A DNA stretch of 64,000 nucleotides from Bacteroides_E sp964528875 (lineage in GTDB: Bacteria > Bacteroidota > Bacteroidia > Bacteroidales > Bacteroidaceae). The notes under the pieces are model-generated. The model saw only the letters and a list, made by a program, of their open reading frames with translations. It was not told the origin of the DNA and did not search any database. Both the position numbers and the translations under genes were made by a program. Below, piece by piece: positions 53,685 through 62,518 of this stretch. The DNA is taken from positions 62,001-126,000 of the forward strand of contig CAZGUI010000001.1 of the NCBI GenBank assembly GCA_964528875.1. Reading direction: 5' to 3'. The stretch's first letter is position 1. Every line of letters starts with the position of its first letter.

Positions 53685-54744
53685 TGTATTTTACTTTCAC
53701 ATCATTGACGAACTTTCGGATGGTTTGTTCTTCATCCTTTTTACAAATCATAAGGATGTCTCCATCTTGGGTAACAATATACCCATCTAGTCCATCAACA
53801 ACGGCAAGTTTACCTTTAGGTAAAGAAATGATGTTGTTATTACTGTTATATATAATCGTTTCACCCTCTAATATTACATTTCCCGATTCATCTTTTTCTG
53901 ATAAATCATATAATGATCCCCAGGTTCCTAAGTCGGACCAACCAAAATCGCCTAACATAACATAAACATTATCGGCTTTTTCCATTAATCCAAAGTCAAT
54001 AGATATATTGGGGCAGAGAGGGAAAGCTTCATTGATAAAACTTTGCTCTTGTTCTGTGTTGTATTTATCGCTTTTCAATTTAATTGCGATATCCGGAAGG
54101 TGTTTATTAATTGATTTCTTTATGGATTGAACATTCCATAAAAAAAGCCCGGAGTTCCAATAAAACTCACCACTGTCAACAAATACTTTTGCTAATTCCA
54201 ACTCTGGCTTTTCTGTAAATGTTTTAACTTTATAAAGAGAGTCAGACACTTTATCTTCTACTTGAATGTATCCATAGCCTGTTTCCGGGCGATTCGGTTT
54301 AATTCCAAGAGTTAAGAGATGATCATTTTGAGCAACAAAATCTAATCCTTTACGAAGAACTTCAAGGAAGTTTTCTTCATTGAGAATTAAATGGTCAGAA
54401 GGAGCCACAACGATATTAGCATCGGGGTTTTTAGCAATAATGTGGTAAGAAGCCCAAGCTATGCAGGGAGCAGTGTTCCTGCGAGTGGGTTCTAACAGTA
54501 TTTGTGAAGAAGCTAACTCTGGAAGTTGCTTTTTTACCAGATCGTCATATTTGCTGTTGGTAACAATGATAATGTTTTCAACAGGAATTATTTTTTTGAA
54601 TCGATCAAAAGTTTGCTGCAATAATGAACGTCCTGTTCCAAAAAAATCAAGAAATTGTTTGGGTCTTGAGGTGCGACTAATGGGCCAAAAACGGCTACCA
54701 ATTCCTCCACTCATGATGACACAGTAGTTATTTTTTCTGTCCAT
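53668..54744 (-). CDS. Mannose-1-phosphate guanylyltransferase
   Basis: This enzyme makes GDP-mannose, a donor for surface glycans and the precursor of GDP-fucose. The 358-residue protein has the nucleotidyltransferase start MSGGIGSRFWPISRTSRPKQFLDFFG, the VAPSDHLI motif near 115, and FTEKPELELAKVFVDSGEFYWNSG near 182, which includes the mannose-binding FTEKP. It lacks the C-terminal isomerase domain of bifunctional ManC, as is typical in Bacteroidetes. It precedes the phosphoethanolamine transferase-like gene (17-nt overlap) and diverges from the GT8 gene. Confidence 0.95.
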   Translation of the reverse strand: MDRKNNYCVIMSGGIGSRFWPISRTSRPKQFLDFFGTGRSLLQQTFDRFKKIIPVENIIIVTNSKYDDLVKKQLPELASSQILLEPTRRNTAPCIAWASYHIIAKNPDANIVVAPSDHLILNEENFLEVLRKGLDFVAQNDHLLTLGIKPNRPETGYGYIQVEDKVSDSLYKVKTFTEKPELELAKVFVDSGEFYWNSGLFLWNVQSIKKSINKHLPDIAIKLKSDKYNTEQEQSFINEAFPLCPNISIDFGLMEKADNVYVMLGDFGWSDLGTWGSLYDLSEKDESGNVILEGETIIYNSNNNIISLPKGKLAVVDGLDGYIVTQDGDILMICKKDEEQTIRKFVNDVKVKYNDQFD

Positions 54745-54771
54745 AGTTTCCTTGTTTAGTTGAATACTTTA

Positions 54772-54779
54772 CAAAAGTA
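54772..54779 (-). promoter_or_regulatory. Putative -7 box of the guanylyltransferase operon
   Basis: The minus strand reads TACTTTTG (TAnnTTTG) 28 bp upstream of the start. The -33 element is unclear. Confidence 0.4.
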
Positions 54780-54841
54780 CAACTATTTTGCAAAACGCTA
54801 AAGATATTAAGGGTTTGATATATATAATTAATACTAATACG

Positions 54842-54849
54842 TATCTTTG
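54842..54849 (+). promoter_or_regulatory. Putative -7 box of the GT8 gene
   Basis: TATCTTTG matches TAnnTTTG and lies 23 bp upstream of the GT8 ATG. A TTTG (54814-54817) is 24 bp away, slightly longer than the preferred spacing. Confidence 0.45.
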
Positions 54850-54872
54850 TTTAAGTCTTAAATATTTTACTT

Positions 54873-55778
54873 ATGGATGTTGTGTGCACTTTAGATGATA
54901 ATTATTTAATCCCAACGGGAGTTCTTTTAACCTCATTGTGCGAAAATAATATTGGAGAAGATATAACGGTTTATATTGTAGCTTACCAATTAAAAAAAGA
55001 AACTATTTCTTCACTAGAAAACATTGTCAAAGGTAACTACAGCCAGAAGATTGAATTTTACTATTCTTCTTTTGAAGAAGTCTTGGGAAAGTTTAATTTG
55101 GGAAATCCCGAAGGGCACCTTAGTCTAGCTGCTTTTTTTAGGTTGTTTTTGGCTACTATATTACCTCAAGATACCCATAAAGTACTTTATTTAGATGGTG
55201 ATATGATTGTAAGGAGAAACATTTCAGATTTATGGAATACAGATATTGAAGATTATGCTTTAGGTGGTGTGGAAGATGAATCAGTAGAGCGATTCATAGA
55301 AAAAGATTTATTTACATTGTTGGGGTTTGATGAAAAATATCTCTATTTTAATTCCGGTGTTCTTCTTATTAATCTTGATTATTGGAGACAAAATAATGTA
55401 GAGAATCGTTTGATACAATATGCGAAAAAACATAAATATCAATTGCCAAATAATGATCAAGACTTGCTTAACGCTGTTCTTTATAATGAGAAAAAACTTC
55501 TCTCTTTAACTTATAATTTAAGTGATAACTTCTATAGGCGAAAGAGGAATAGTAGACCCACAATATGGCAAGAAACAGATTCTTTTTTGTCTGATCCACA
55601 CATTGTGCATTTTACTGGAGCAAAAAAACCTTGGTTGCCTTCGTGTGTACATCCAATGCAGAAAGAGTATTTTAAATATTTAGATAAAACAGAATGGAAA
55701 GGGAAAAGACCCAGAATCAATATATTAAAGAAAGGCCTTAACTTTTTCCGAAAAGCTGTAAAGTATAGAAAGGTGTGA
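54873..55778 (+). CDS. Glycosyltransferase family 8
   Basis: GT8 enzymes are retaining transferases that add glucose or galactose, often to LPS core. The 301-residue protein opens with VVCTLDDNYLIPTGVLLTSL, has the metal-binding DxD in LYLDGDMIV near residue 107, FNSGVLLINLDYWR near 170, LPNNDQDLLNAVLY near 190, and HFTGAKKPW near 247. These are the canonical GT8 landmarks. A basic C-terminal tail could associate with the membrane. It is a single rightward gene among leftward glycan genes, convergent with the following GT2. Confidence 0.93.
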   Translation: MDVVCTLDDNYLIPTGVLLTSLCENNIGEDITVYIVAYQLKKETISSLENIVKGNYSQKIEFYYSSFEEVLGKFNLGNPEGHLSLAAFFRLFLATILPQDTHKVLYLDGDMIVRRNISDLWNTDIEDYALGGVEDESVERFIEKDLFTLLGFDEKYLYFNSGVLLINLDYWRQNNVENRLIQYAKKHKYQLPNNDQDLLNAVLYNEKKLLSLTYNLSDNFYRRKRNSRPTIWQETDSFLSDPHIVHFTGAKKPWLPSCVHPMQKEYFKYLDKTEWKGKRPRINILKKGLNFFRKAVKYRKV

Positions 55779-55846
55779 AGATTATACGTATTTGATTGCA
55801 CTCAACTTTTTTCCACCTATAGAGAAAGGTAAGATTCTTTTGTTTT

Positions 55847-56686
55847 TTAGTCTTGTGTAGGAGTTTTTGAAGGTTGTTGAAGGCCAAATTTGGTGAATTT
55901 CTTACGTTCTTTACAAGTCTCTTTTCTTATTTTGAAGTTTTTATTCCAATCTTCTTCTGTTACATAGCCTCGTTCATGTTCTAAGTGAATACAAATAGCA
56001 GAATATCTTATTTGTTTGCTTTTAATTCCATTATTAAATAAACGTTCACCTAGCTCCCTATCTTCTCCTCCATATTTCATGCGCTCATCAAACCCCCTCA
56101 CTAAGAGTATGTCTTTTTTCCAACCTGATGCGTTATGCCCATTCCACGAAGCATTTGTTGGAGTTATGAAGTTCATAAAAGAAATATATTTTGTAGTTTT
56201 AATACTTAGCTTTAAATCTTTTAAGAGTCTACGTTTCTGTCCTAAACTTCTTAAATGGGGAATAGAAAAACATTGTTGCTGTTGTATCTCTTCAATAGTT
56301 ATTTTATGAGATACTTCCATATCAAGTCTATACATACCACCTGATAAAAAGTATCCAGGTTCATGAAAGTCAAAGTGTGTTTGTAAAAAATCGGCTCTGG
56401 GGATGCAATCACCATCACTAAAAACCAAATAGTTTCCCGAAGAATAAAGGATTGCTTTATTTAAGATGGTGCACTTTCTAAACCCTTCGTCAGGATGCCA
56501 GATATGCTTTATAGGGTAAGATACTGTATTCTTTATCTGTTCAATCAAAAGTTCCGTTTCTTTATCTGAACCATCGTCGGCAATAATCAACTCAAAGTCT
56601 TTATAGGTTTGAAGATCATACCCATAAAGAACTTTTTTCAACCACTTTGGTTGATTGTAGGTCGATATAATGACAGATAAATACAT
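55847..56686 (-). CDS. Glycosyltransferase family 2
   Basis: This 279-residue GT-A enzyme probably acts on LPS or capsule. It opens with LSVIISTYNQPKWLKKVL, has IADDGSDKETELL near 34, and the DxD-like SDGDCIPR near 90. HPDEGFRKCTILNKAI is shared with the GT2 at 58387-59193, so the two are close paralogues. The C-terminal part with GFDERMKYGGEDRELGERLFNNG matches the galactosyltransferase-type extension. It is transcribed leftward as a single gene; the gap to its left neighbour is 68 bp. Donor and acceptor are unknown. Confidence 0.92.
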   Translation of the reverse strand: MYLSVIISTYNQPKWLKKVLYGYDLQTYKDFELIIADDGSDKETELLIEQIKNTVSYPIKHIWHPDEGFRKCTILNKAILYSSGNYLVFSDGDCIPRADFLQTHFDFHEPGYFLSGGMYRLDMEVSHKITIEEIQQQQCFSIPHLRSLGQKRRLLKDLKLSIKTTKYISFMNFITPTNASWNGHNASGWKKDILLVRGFDERMKYGGEDRELGERLFNNGIKSKQIRYSAICIHLEHERGYVTEEDWNKNFKIRKETCKERKKFTKFGLQQPSKTPTQD

Positions 56687-56739
56687 ATATACAAATATAA
56701 AAATAAATAGTTATAAGACTTATCTAAAAGTCAAAACTA

Positions 56740-56803
56740 TTAGATGATTTCTATGTTGTTTTTTGGTAATATTCTAGTGAAATATCTTCTTTAATGAATC
56801 TTG
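56740..56803 (-). pseudogene. Remnant of an acyl-CoA ligase 3' end
   Basis: This stretch and its downstream bases (56726-56803) match the 3' end of the acyl-CoA ligase at 62519 and the sequence just past its stop. A 22-nt block across the stop codon is identical (56736-56757 with 62515-62536), and further blocks align with a net 1-nt shift and an in-frame stop. No open frame remains. The rest of the gap from 56804 to 57148 holds only short inverted repeats (for example 56821-56837 and 56848-56864) and no gene I can recognise. Confidence 0.7.
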
Positions 56804-57148
56804 AATATTATCGCTAATTTGCATTTAATTGAAATGCTTAATTCAATGTTCCTTTCATGGAACAGGTTTTGTGTTTTGGACTAGGTGTAATAGTTATACA
56901 ATAGCATTTCTAGAATATTTAATTTGATTCATATAATTACTAAATAGAGCTCTGCTTATCCAACAGTTAAAAGTAGCGATGAATCTAACACAAGAGATAT
57001 AATTTTTTTGATGAAAATATTACAAAGCCTTTCTTTAAGCACAAGTTTATTGTCTGTGTATAGATGAGTAAAATGTTTACTTGGAGTTTTGAGAGTTAAA
57101 ACGCTAAGAGGTTATTATAATAGTGGCGCTCATTATCCAGAGGAGTCA

Positions 57149-58390
57149 TTAGTTTATCTTTTCTATTATTGCTTTTAACCTCCCCATGATTAAAGGCCAG
57201 TTGTAGTTTTCCTCTACATAGCGTTTCCCCTTTTCACCCATTTGCTTTCTTAAGTCTTCCGATTCAACCAACTGATGCAGTTTTTTTACAAAGCTTTTCT
57301 TCCCTGTATAATACCAAGCCGCATAATCGCTATTAATACAATGTTCTTTTAAAACATCGCACTTCCCATTTACAAGCATAGGTTTTCCTTGTTTCATAGC
57401 TTCAAGCAAGATTAAAGAGAGACTCTCAAATTTGGAGGGATTGACTATGACTGTAGCATGTTGTATTATAGCAACTTTTTCTTCATCACTAACAAAACCA
57501 GTATAATGAATGTTGGGGGGTTTAATGGGGGGTGTAATACCCCCTCCAACTAATATTAATTTAAGGTTAGATTCGGGATGTTTTTCAATATATTTTTGAT
57601 AAAACGAAGGTATTTTGTTCAGTTTGCTTCTCTCTATTCGTCCTACATATAATAAATACCTATCAGGTAAACTGTATTTCTTTTTTGTTATATCCCAGGT
57701 CACTTTTGCTGGTTCTTCCACACCTACGCTTACAATACCATGAGGAGCCATTTTGTTACCAAAAATTCCTTTAGCCAAGCGTTGCTCTGATAAAGTGTTA
57801 AAAGCAACATAGGCAACATTAGTGAATACTTTAGTGTATATAGCTCTAAATGAGGAACTTTCATAATGCATGGTCGGAATTAAGATTGTTTTTTCTGGTA
57901 CATACAAAGATGTATAATAAGCCAAAGGATATGAGATATTTATAGGGATGAAAGCTGTATATCTATCTTTATTCTCAGTTATGTAACGAAATAGTTGAGG
58001 AGAATAGTAAGCATAACTTTTCATCAGTTGATCTTCTTTTCTGCTCATTCCTGTCCAAATAGGGAACGCAGAAGCTATGGTGCGCAATAACCCTAACTGA
58101 TAAAGATGTTTTCGTACTCTTCTTATCTTTTTTGCTTTTTTTGTATACTCTTCAAATAGCTCAGGAAATTCAGGTTCTGTTTTAAATCGACGAATCAACA
58201 CTTTATTGTCCCATTCTTCTCCTTCTGGTAAACAATTTTCACCATCATAAAAATTGCGTACGCAAGTAGTTAAAACCTCTACGTCATAATTGTCAACAAG
58301 GCGTTCAGCTAACATTCTAGCATGCTGTTCAACACCCCCATTTATATCTTTTCCGTATGAATTGACTATAAACGCTACTTTTTTTTTCAT
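57149..58390 (-). CDS. Glycosyltransferase family 4
   Basis: This 413-residue GT-B enzyme probably extends a surface oligosaccharide. The N-terminal lobe starts VAFIVNSYGKDINGGVEQHARMLAERL, with the donor-family GGVE motif. The C-terminal lobe has LLYVGRIERSKLNKIP, FVSDEEKVAIIQHATVIVNPSKFESLSLILLEAM with the Ex7E-type pair near 320-335, and ends with a helical tail. It overlaps the upstream GT2 by 4 nt and is the last gene of the leftward operon that starts at 62242. Sugar donor cannot be told from sequence. Confidence 0.92.
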   Translation of the reverse strand: MKKKVAFIVNSYGKDINGGVEQHARMLAERLVDNYDVEVLTTCVRNFYDGENCLPEGEEWDNKVLIRRFKTEPEFPELFEEYTKKAKKIRRVRKHLYQLGLLRTIASAFPIWTGMSRKEDQLMKSYAYYSPQLFRYITENKDRYTAFIPINISYPLAYYTSLYVPEKTILIPTMHYESSSFRAIYTKVFTNVAYVAFNTLSEQRLAKGIFGNKMAPHGIVSVGVEEPAKVTWDITKKKYSLPDRYLLYVGRIERSKLNKIPSFYQKYIEKHPESNLKLILVGGGITPPIKPPNIHYTGFVSDEEKVAIIQHATVIVNPSKFESLSLILLEAMKQGKPMLVNGKCDVLKEHCINSDYAAWYYTGKKSFVKKLHQLVESEDLRKQMGEKGKRYVEENYNWPLIMGRLKAIIEKIN

Positions 58391-59193
58391 CTATCTTCAG
58401 TGTTTTTGGCTTTGTCAATTCCATCCGAACACCAAGTTGCTTTATTCCTAATAACTTCGGATAATACCTGATCGTGATACTCCAGATTTTCTTTGGATTT
58501 TTGTTTGTGATAAATATGGAATTGTACTCCTCCCATCTTTAATTGTTTTTTTTGAATTCCTGTATGATATAATCGATAAGCAAATTCCTGATCTTCTTGT
58601 CCCCACATTTCCAATGCTTCATTATAACCATTTACCCGAAAAGCATCGTCTCTCCAAAAAGCCATATTACACCCTCTTACACTATTCATGCGATGGTTGG
58701 CATAACGTTTTGATAAGAATTTTCGTAGCAAACGAGAGCGAAAGCCATTCAATATAAAACTAAGATTCTGTTTAAAAAGAGTCGGATTTTTTTTCATGCG
58801 CTTTAAGAGATGGGTTGTGTATACCTTTCCTAAAAGAACCCGACTACCACCTACAAAATAGCCTTTCTCTGCTAGCTCAATATGGTCAGCAATAAAGTGT
58901 CTATTTAAGATTACATCTCCATCGATTTGGATAATATAAGGATGTGTACTCTTTAGCAATGCTTTATTAAGAATTTTTGTCTTTCTAAATCCTTTATCTT
59001 CATGCCAAACGTGTACTATTGGGAATGGAGCTTGCTTTGCAAAACTTTGTATAAGTTGTGCTGTTGCTTCTTGAGAGCCATCATCAGCTATAAGAACTTC
59101 ATCCGGTAATACAGTCTGTTGCAATACACTGTTAAGGCAAAGTTCGAGTGCTTCTTCCCAGTTATATGTGGAGATTAATAATGAAATCGACAT
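58387..59193 (-). CDS. Glycosyltransferase family 2 (paralogue of 55847-56686)
   Basis: This 268-residue GT-A enzyme has SLLISTYNWEEALELCLNSVL, IADDGSQEATAQLI, HEDKGFRKTKILNKALL and the metal-binding QIDGDVILN near residue 96. The C-terminal NEALEMWGQEDQEFAYRLYHTG matches the galactosyltransferase-type extension of its paralogue. The GxDEGFRK-type element is shared between the two. It overlaps the GT4 gene by 4 nt and follows the cytidylyltransferase-like gene by 18 bp. Specific sugars are unknown. Confidence 0.92.
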   Translation of the reverse strand: MSISLLISTYNWEEALELCLNSVLQQTVLPDEVLIADDGSQEATAQLIQSFAKQAPFPIVHVWHEDKGFRKTKILNKALLKSTHPYIIQIDGDVILNRHFIADHIELAEKGYFVGGSRVLLGKVYTTHLLKRMKKNPTLFKQNLSFILNGFRSRLLRKFLSKRYANHRMNSVRGCNMAFWRDDAFRVNGYNEALEMWGQEDQEFAYRLYHTGIQKKQLKMGGVQFHIYHKQKSKENLEYHDQVLSEVIRNKATWCSDGIDKAKNTEDR

Positions 59194-59211
59194 TTTAATA
59201 AAAAACTGATT

Positions 59212-59715
59212 TTATAATATTTCATTCTTTTTATCTTCTTCCCAGTTATAATCTAGCTCTGCTTCACGTTGTAATGCTGCTTCAACAATTTCGTTTGTAC
59301 TATCAATGATTTTCTTTTTAATGCTAGTTGTACTGATAGACGGTGTATAAGGAAAATAAAAAACTTTTTTACCTGGTTGTTGTTTCATCCACTCTAGGCC
59401 TTCAAGATACTTATTTTTCCAATCATCTCCTATAGTTACAATATCTATTTCTTCTCGTTGCAATTGAGCGATTTCTGTTAGTTTGACTTGTTTCACAACT
59501 TTTGTTACGCATTTGAGGGATGATATAATTCGGAAGCGTTGTTCAAAAGGAATGATTGGTGGCATACCCTTATAGTGTTGAATTAATTCATCTGTACTAA
59601 CACCCACAATGAGTTCATCGCCTAAAGCTGCAGAACGTTCAAGTATGTTGAGATGTCCAATATGAAACAAATCAAAACTCCCTGAAGTGAAGACTCTTGT
59701 TTTTTTATTTTTCAT
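59212..59715 (-). CDS. Cytidylyltransferase-like protein (TagD family)
   Basis: TagD-like enzymes join CTP to glycerol 3-phosphate or a similar alcohol phosphate. The 167-residue protein has the nucleotidyltransferase motif GSFDLFHIGHLNILERS with HxGH near residue 18, the GVSTDELIQHYKG loop, and TIGDDWKNKYLEG. The C-terminal TPSISTTSIKKKI corresponds to the ISTT motif that binds CTP. It is slightly longer than B. subtilis TagD. Next to a class V aminotransferase and a CDP-glycerol glycerophosphotransferase-like gene, it suggests addition of a CDP-activated unit to a surface glycan. Confidence 0.88.
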   Translation of the reverse strand: MKNKKTRVFTSGSFDLFHIGHLNILERSAALGDELIVGVSTDELIQHYKGMPPIIPFEQRFRIISSLKCVTKVVKQVKLTEIAQLQREEIDIVTIGDDWKNKYLEGLEWMKQQPGKKVFYFPYTPSISTTSIKKKIIDSTNEIVEAALQREAELDYNWEEDKKNEIL

Positions 59716-59731
59716 AACCGATATATATGAT

Positions 59732-60769
59732 TTAATGGGTTTCTATTTCTTTAATATACATTGCTAGTTCATCCAGATCTTCTTTTGTCTGAACACCTAT
59801 ATGAGAAATCCGAAAATAGTTAGGCGTTCCTCCTGGCATAATATATATTTCTTTTTCCACTAATTCTTTAAATAGAATTTCACCATTTCTACGAATAAAA
59901 AACCCCGTAATACTATTTGAGGGTACTTCAACAGGTATTTCCCAGTTATTTTGTTTACACAGCTCACGAAAATAAAGAGCTTTGGCTCTTACAGAAGCAA
60001 TAATTTTCTCTACTCCAAGAGTTACATCTCGTCGCAAACGTTCATGGAGTTGTAAAAACAGTGTAGTAGCAGGGCTATATGGAGTTTGACCACGCTCCAA
60101 ATTTTTGAGATTCTCTGCAAAGTCAAAATAATAGGAGTTATGAGCAAAATCTATTTGGAGAATTTGAGGAGAGAGAATTATAAAGGATAATCCCGGAGCT
60201 ATATTTAGTCCTTTTTGGCTGCTTGTTATACATATATCGATTCCTAAATCATCCATATTTAACTCATCGGAGAGAAATGAGCTGATTGCATCCACTACTA
60301 AAGAAACATTATGCTTCTTACAAATAGTTGAGATTTTTTTCAAGTTGTAAATCTGACCCGTAGATGTTTCATGGTGTTGACATAAAAGCACATCTGATTG
60401 AGAATTTGCAACAGCTTTTTCTAATTCAATATAATCAATATCTGAAGCAAAAGGGACTTCAAATAGTTCGTGTGGACAATGATAGTAATCGCAAAGATTC
60501 TTCCAGCGATAGCCAAATGAGCCTCCTGCTATGACAAAGGCTTTATTGCATTGTGTTACATAATTTGTAACTACTGCATCCATAGCTCCTGTTCCGGATG
60601 CTGTGAAAAAAATGACCTTTCCTTGTTTACAGTTAATTAGCTGAAGCAGCATTTTTTCGGAATCCTTTACTATAGTTGAGAATTGTTCCGTTCGCATATA
60701 TAAGAAAGGTTCTCCACCTATCTTGAGTATATCTTCTTCTATATTGCCGGGAAAAGCATATGATTTCAT
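59732..60769 (-). CDS. Class V aminotransferase (AEP-pyruvate transaminase-like)
   Basis: This 345-residue PLP enzyme has the cofactor-phosphate region TASGTGAMDAVVTNYV near 57, CQHHETSTGQIYNL, VVDAISSFLSDEL with the PLP-contacting aspartate, and the Schiff-base lysine in ITSSQKGLNIAPG near 185. The overall pattern matches the aminoethylphosphonate and serine-glyoxylate transaminase group. No phosphonate-forming mutase is in the window, so the substrate is uncertain. It lies 16 bp upstream of the cytidylyltransferase-like gene in one operon. Alternatives are serine- or alanine-type activity for making an aminated alcohol headgroup. Confidence 0.85.
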   Translation of the reverse strand: MKSYAFPGNIEEDILKIGGEPFLYMRTEQFSTIVKDSEKMLLQLINCKQGKVIFFTASGTGAMDAVVTNYVTQCNKAFVIAGGSFGYRWKNLCDYYHCPHELFEVPFASDIDYIELEKAVANSQSDVLLCQHHETSTGQIYNLKKISTICKKHNVSLVVDAISSFLSDELNMDDLGIDICITSSQKGLNIAPGLSFIILSPQILQIDFAHNSYYFDFAENLKNLERGQTPYSPATTLFLQLHERLRRDVTLGVEKIIASVRAKALYFRELCKQNNWEIPVEVPSNSITGFFIRRNGEILFKELVEKEIYIMPGGTPNYFRISHIGVQTKEDLDELAMYIKEIETH

Positions 60770-60802
60770 AACTTATTCTTTTATAGCTAAAATAATAGGT
60801 TT

Positions 60803-61867
60803 TTACGTCTGATTTTTTCTTTTATTAATCCGACCAAAGGTTTTAATACTTGTGTATTTCCTCCAAAAATTGAGTTTGCGTTCTTGAGGAACCCCATGTC
60901 TTTTAATATAATCTGAAACAGCAGATAACATTCTCTGAACTACTTTTCCATCTAGATATGGGTCGTAATTTTCTACAACCCAACGGCGTTTTGCTATATT
61001 ACCTTTATCGTATTGAGAAGCATGAAAAGCTTCTTGTAATTCAGAGGGTTCCATAATATTTGTCCAATGGATATCTTTTGCAATGGAACGAAAAGTTATT
61101 ACCGGGCGTCCTAAAAGTAAAAACTCATATACTGTAGATGAAGTATCACTAATCATAACATCAGACATTAACTGATATTTCGTAACATTGAAGTCGTCTA
61201 TCCATATTATGTGTTCTTCTTCTTCTGCTAATTGCTTGTATTCATCAATCCAATCTTTTCCTGTCAATGGATGAAATTTCAATAACAATACAATATCTTC
61301 CTTTTTTGTTAAGTTGACTAAAGCTTCTTTTAGTGCAGGTAAAGAAGTTAAAGAAGGAGAAAAAGTAGGGGCATATAATACAATTTGTTTTTTATTATGT
61401 CTCTGCAATAACTCTTCACGCTCTGTATCAAACTCATTCCAATGAGCTTTTATCCAGTCTTGTTTGGGCCATCCCGTTTCAGCTACCTCAAAATCTCCAT
61501 ATTTGAGAGAGAGTTCTTTAAATTTTTTTGTAAAAAAAGGACCTTGGGTTAGGTAAAGATCAAAATAACGACGAATTATCCAATGGTCTTTCTTCTCTGC
61601 AGCATAGCCGTGAAATATCTGCACTTTGACTCCTTGTAAATAATAAGGTACTATATTGCCTGGAACAAAGATAGCATCAGGAGCAAAATCATAGACTGTT
61701 TGTATGGAAGAAGTGTAAGTAACCTCATTTTTTAACGGAAAATAGGGGATTTTGGGTAAATGAACATACCATAAAACCTCATGTTCCTTAAACTTAACAG
61801 CCTCTTGATGGATAGGGTATACAATATCAATTGCATATTTATTTTCACAAAACAGTACAATACGCAT
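60803..61867 (-). CDS. CDP-glycerol glycerophosphotransferase-like protein
   Basis: This 354-residue GT-B-like enzyme resembles the TagB/TagF family that transfers glycerol phosphate from CDP-glycerol. Landmarks are VQIFHGYAAEKKDHW near 85 (the first histidine), TGWPKQDW, VLYAPTFSPS near 170, LLLKFHPLT near 195 (second histidine), and ISDTSSTVYEFLLLGRPVITF near 245 with the DxSS motif. In Gram-negatives such proteins decorate LPS or capsule. With the cytidylyltransferase-like gene downstream it forms a plausible donor-transfer pair. Gap to the next gene is 33 bp. Confidence 0.88.
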   Translation of the reverse strand: MRIVLFCENKYAIDIVYPIHQEAVKFKEHEVLWYVHLPKIPYFPLKNEVTYTSSIQTVYDFAPDAIFVPGNIVPYYLQGVKVQIFHGYAAEKKDHWIIRRYFDLYLTQGPFFTKKFKELSLKYGDFEVAETGWPKQDWIKAHWNEFDTEREELLQRHNKKQIVLYAPTFSPSLTSLPALKEALVNLTKKEDIVLLLKFHPLTGKDWIDEYKQLAEEEEHIIWIDDFNVTKYQLMSDVMISDTSSTVYEFLLLGRPVITFRSIAKDIHWTNIMEPSELQEAFHASQYDKGNIAKRRWVVENYDPYLDGKVVQRMLSAVSDYIKRHGVPQERKLNFWRKYTSIKTFGRINKRKNQT

Positions 61868-61873
61868 AATCTA

Positions 61874-62242
61874 TTAATCTAAGGAAAATTCCATTGTATG
61901 ATTTTTTGAAAAATGCATTTGCCATTTTTCTCGGTAACATAATACGCGTTTAACAGAAGTCTGTTCATTTGTATTAAGCATTCGTGCATATGCTGCTGTT
62001 GCATACAATTTTTGGAAACAAAAATATTTCCAGAAACGAGTAATATGCTTTGAGAAAGCATTATTTTTTAATAAAGATGTAACCCCGTAACATTTTACAA
62101 CAACTTCTTTCTCTCTTAATTTTATAATTGATTGAATTGGGTTTTGTATGGAGTATATAGTACTATCATTTAGCCTAAATAATAGTGGCACAATCTCTAT
62201 GAGGTCATGTTGGTGTTCATGTTTTTGATTAATCTTTATCAC
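61874..62242 (-). CDS. Small unknown protein, first gene of the glycan operon; possible remnant of an LPS kinase
   Basis: This 122-residue ORF starts only with GTG (62242) and no ATG is available, because an in-frame stop lies shortly upstream. The stretch IKLREKEVVVKCYG is reminiscent of the N-terminal lobe of InaA-type LPS kinases, with the lysine in VVVKCYG. There is no catalytic loop or DFG motif, so it would be a truncated or broken version. Its stop is 6 bp before the glycerophosphotransferase-like gene, and a -7 box lies 37 bp upstream of the GTG, which supports expression. I cannot assign a function. Confidence 0.5.
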   Translation of the reverse strand: MIKINQKHEHQHDLIEIVPLLFRLNDSTIYSIQNPIQSIIKLREKEVVVKCYGVTSLLKNNAFSKHITRFWKYFCFQKLYATAAYARMLNTNEQTSVKRVLCYREKWQMHFSKNHTMEFSLD

Positions 62243-62279
62243 AGCATCGTGACTTTATATATATTCTATAATTAGAACA

Positions 62280-62287
62280 CAAAGATA
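62280..62287 (-). promoter_or_regulatory. Putative -7 box of the glycan operon
   Basis: The minus strand reads TATCTTTG (TAnnTTTG) 37 bp before the GTG at 62242. It would drive the leftward run from 62242 to 57149. No clear -33 TTTG is seen. The remaining gap up to 62518 is AT-rich, with a weak inverted repeat near 62350-62380 (TTTAACAA and TTGTTAAA) that may end the ligase transcript. Confidence 0.45.
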
Positions 62288-62518
62288 TGGAAAAATAGAG
62301 AGTATCTCCTTATATTCTATAAAATATAAGAATTGAAAGTTAGCATTTTTTTAACAAATGAGCGATTCTTTAAGTTGTTAAAGGCTTCTTTTTTAGACCT
62401 ATGGTTTAAAATGTCTATTGATTACTATATATAAAGTGGAGTACTGTGCTAAGATTTCCTCCATATTTCTTAAATTCTGTAAATAAATATTCTCAGAGCT
62501 ATTAAAAAGTCTGGACTA

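Noticed and set aside
56848..56864. TGTTCC/GGAACA inverted repeat as a terminator or operator
   Set aside because: Only 6-bp arms with no T run and no nearby gene end or start; not distinguishable from chance in an AT-rich gap.
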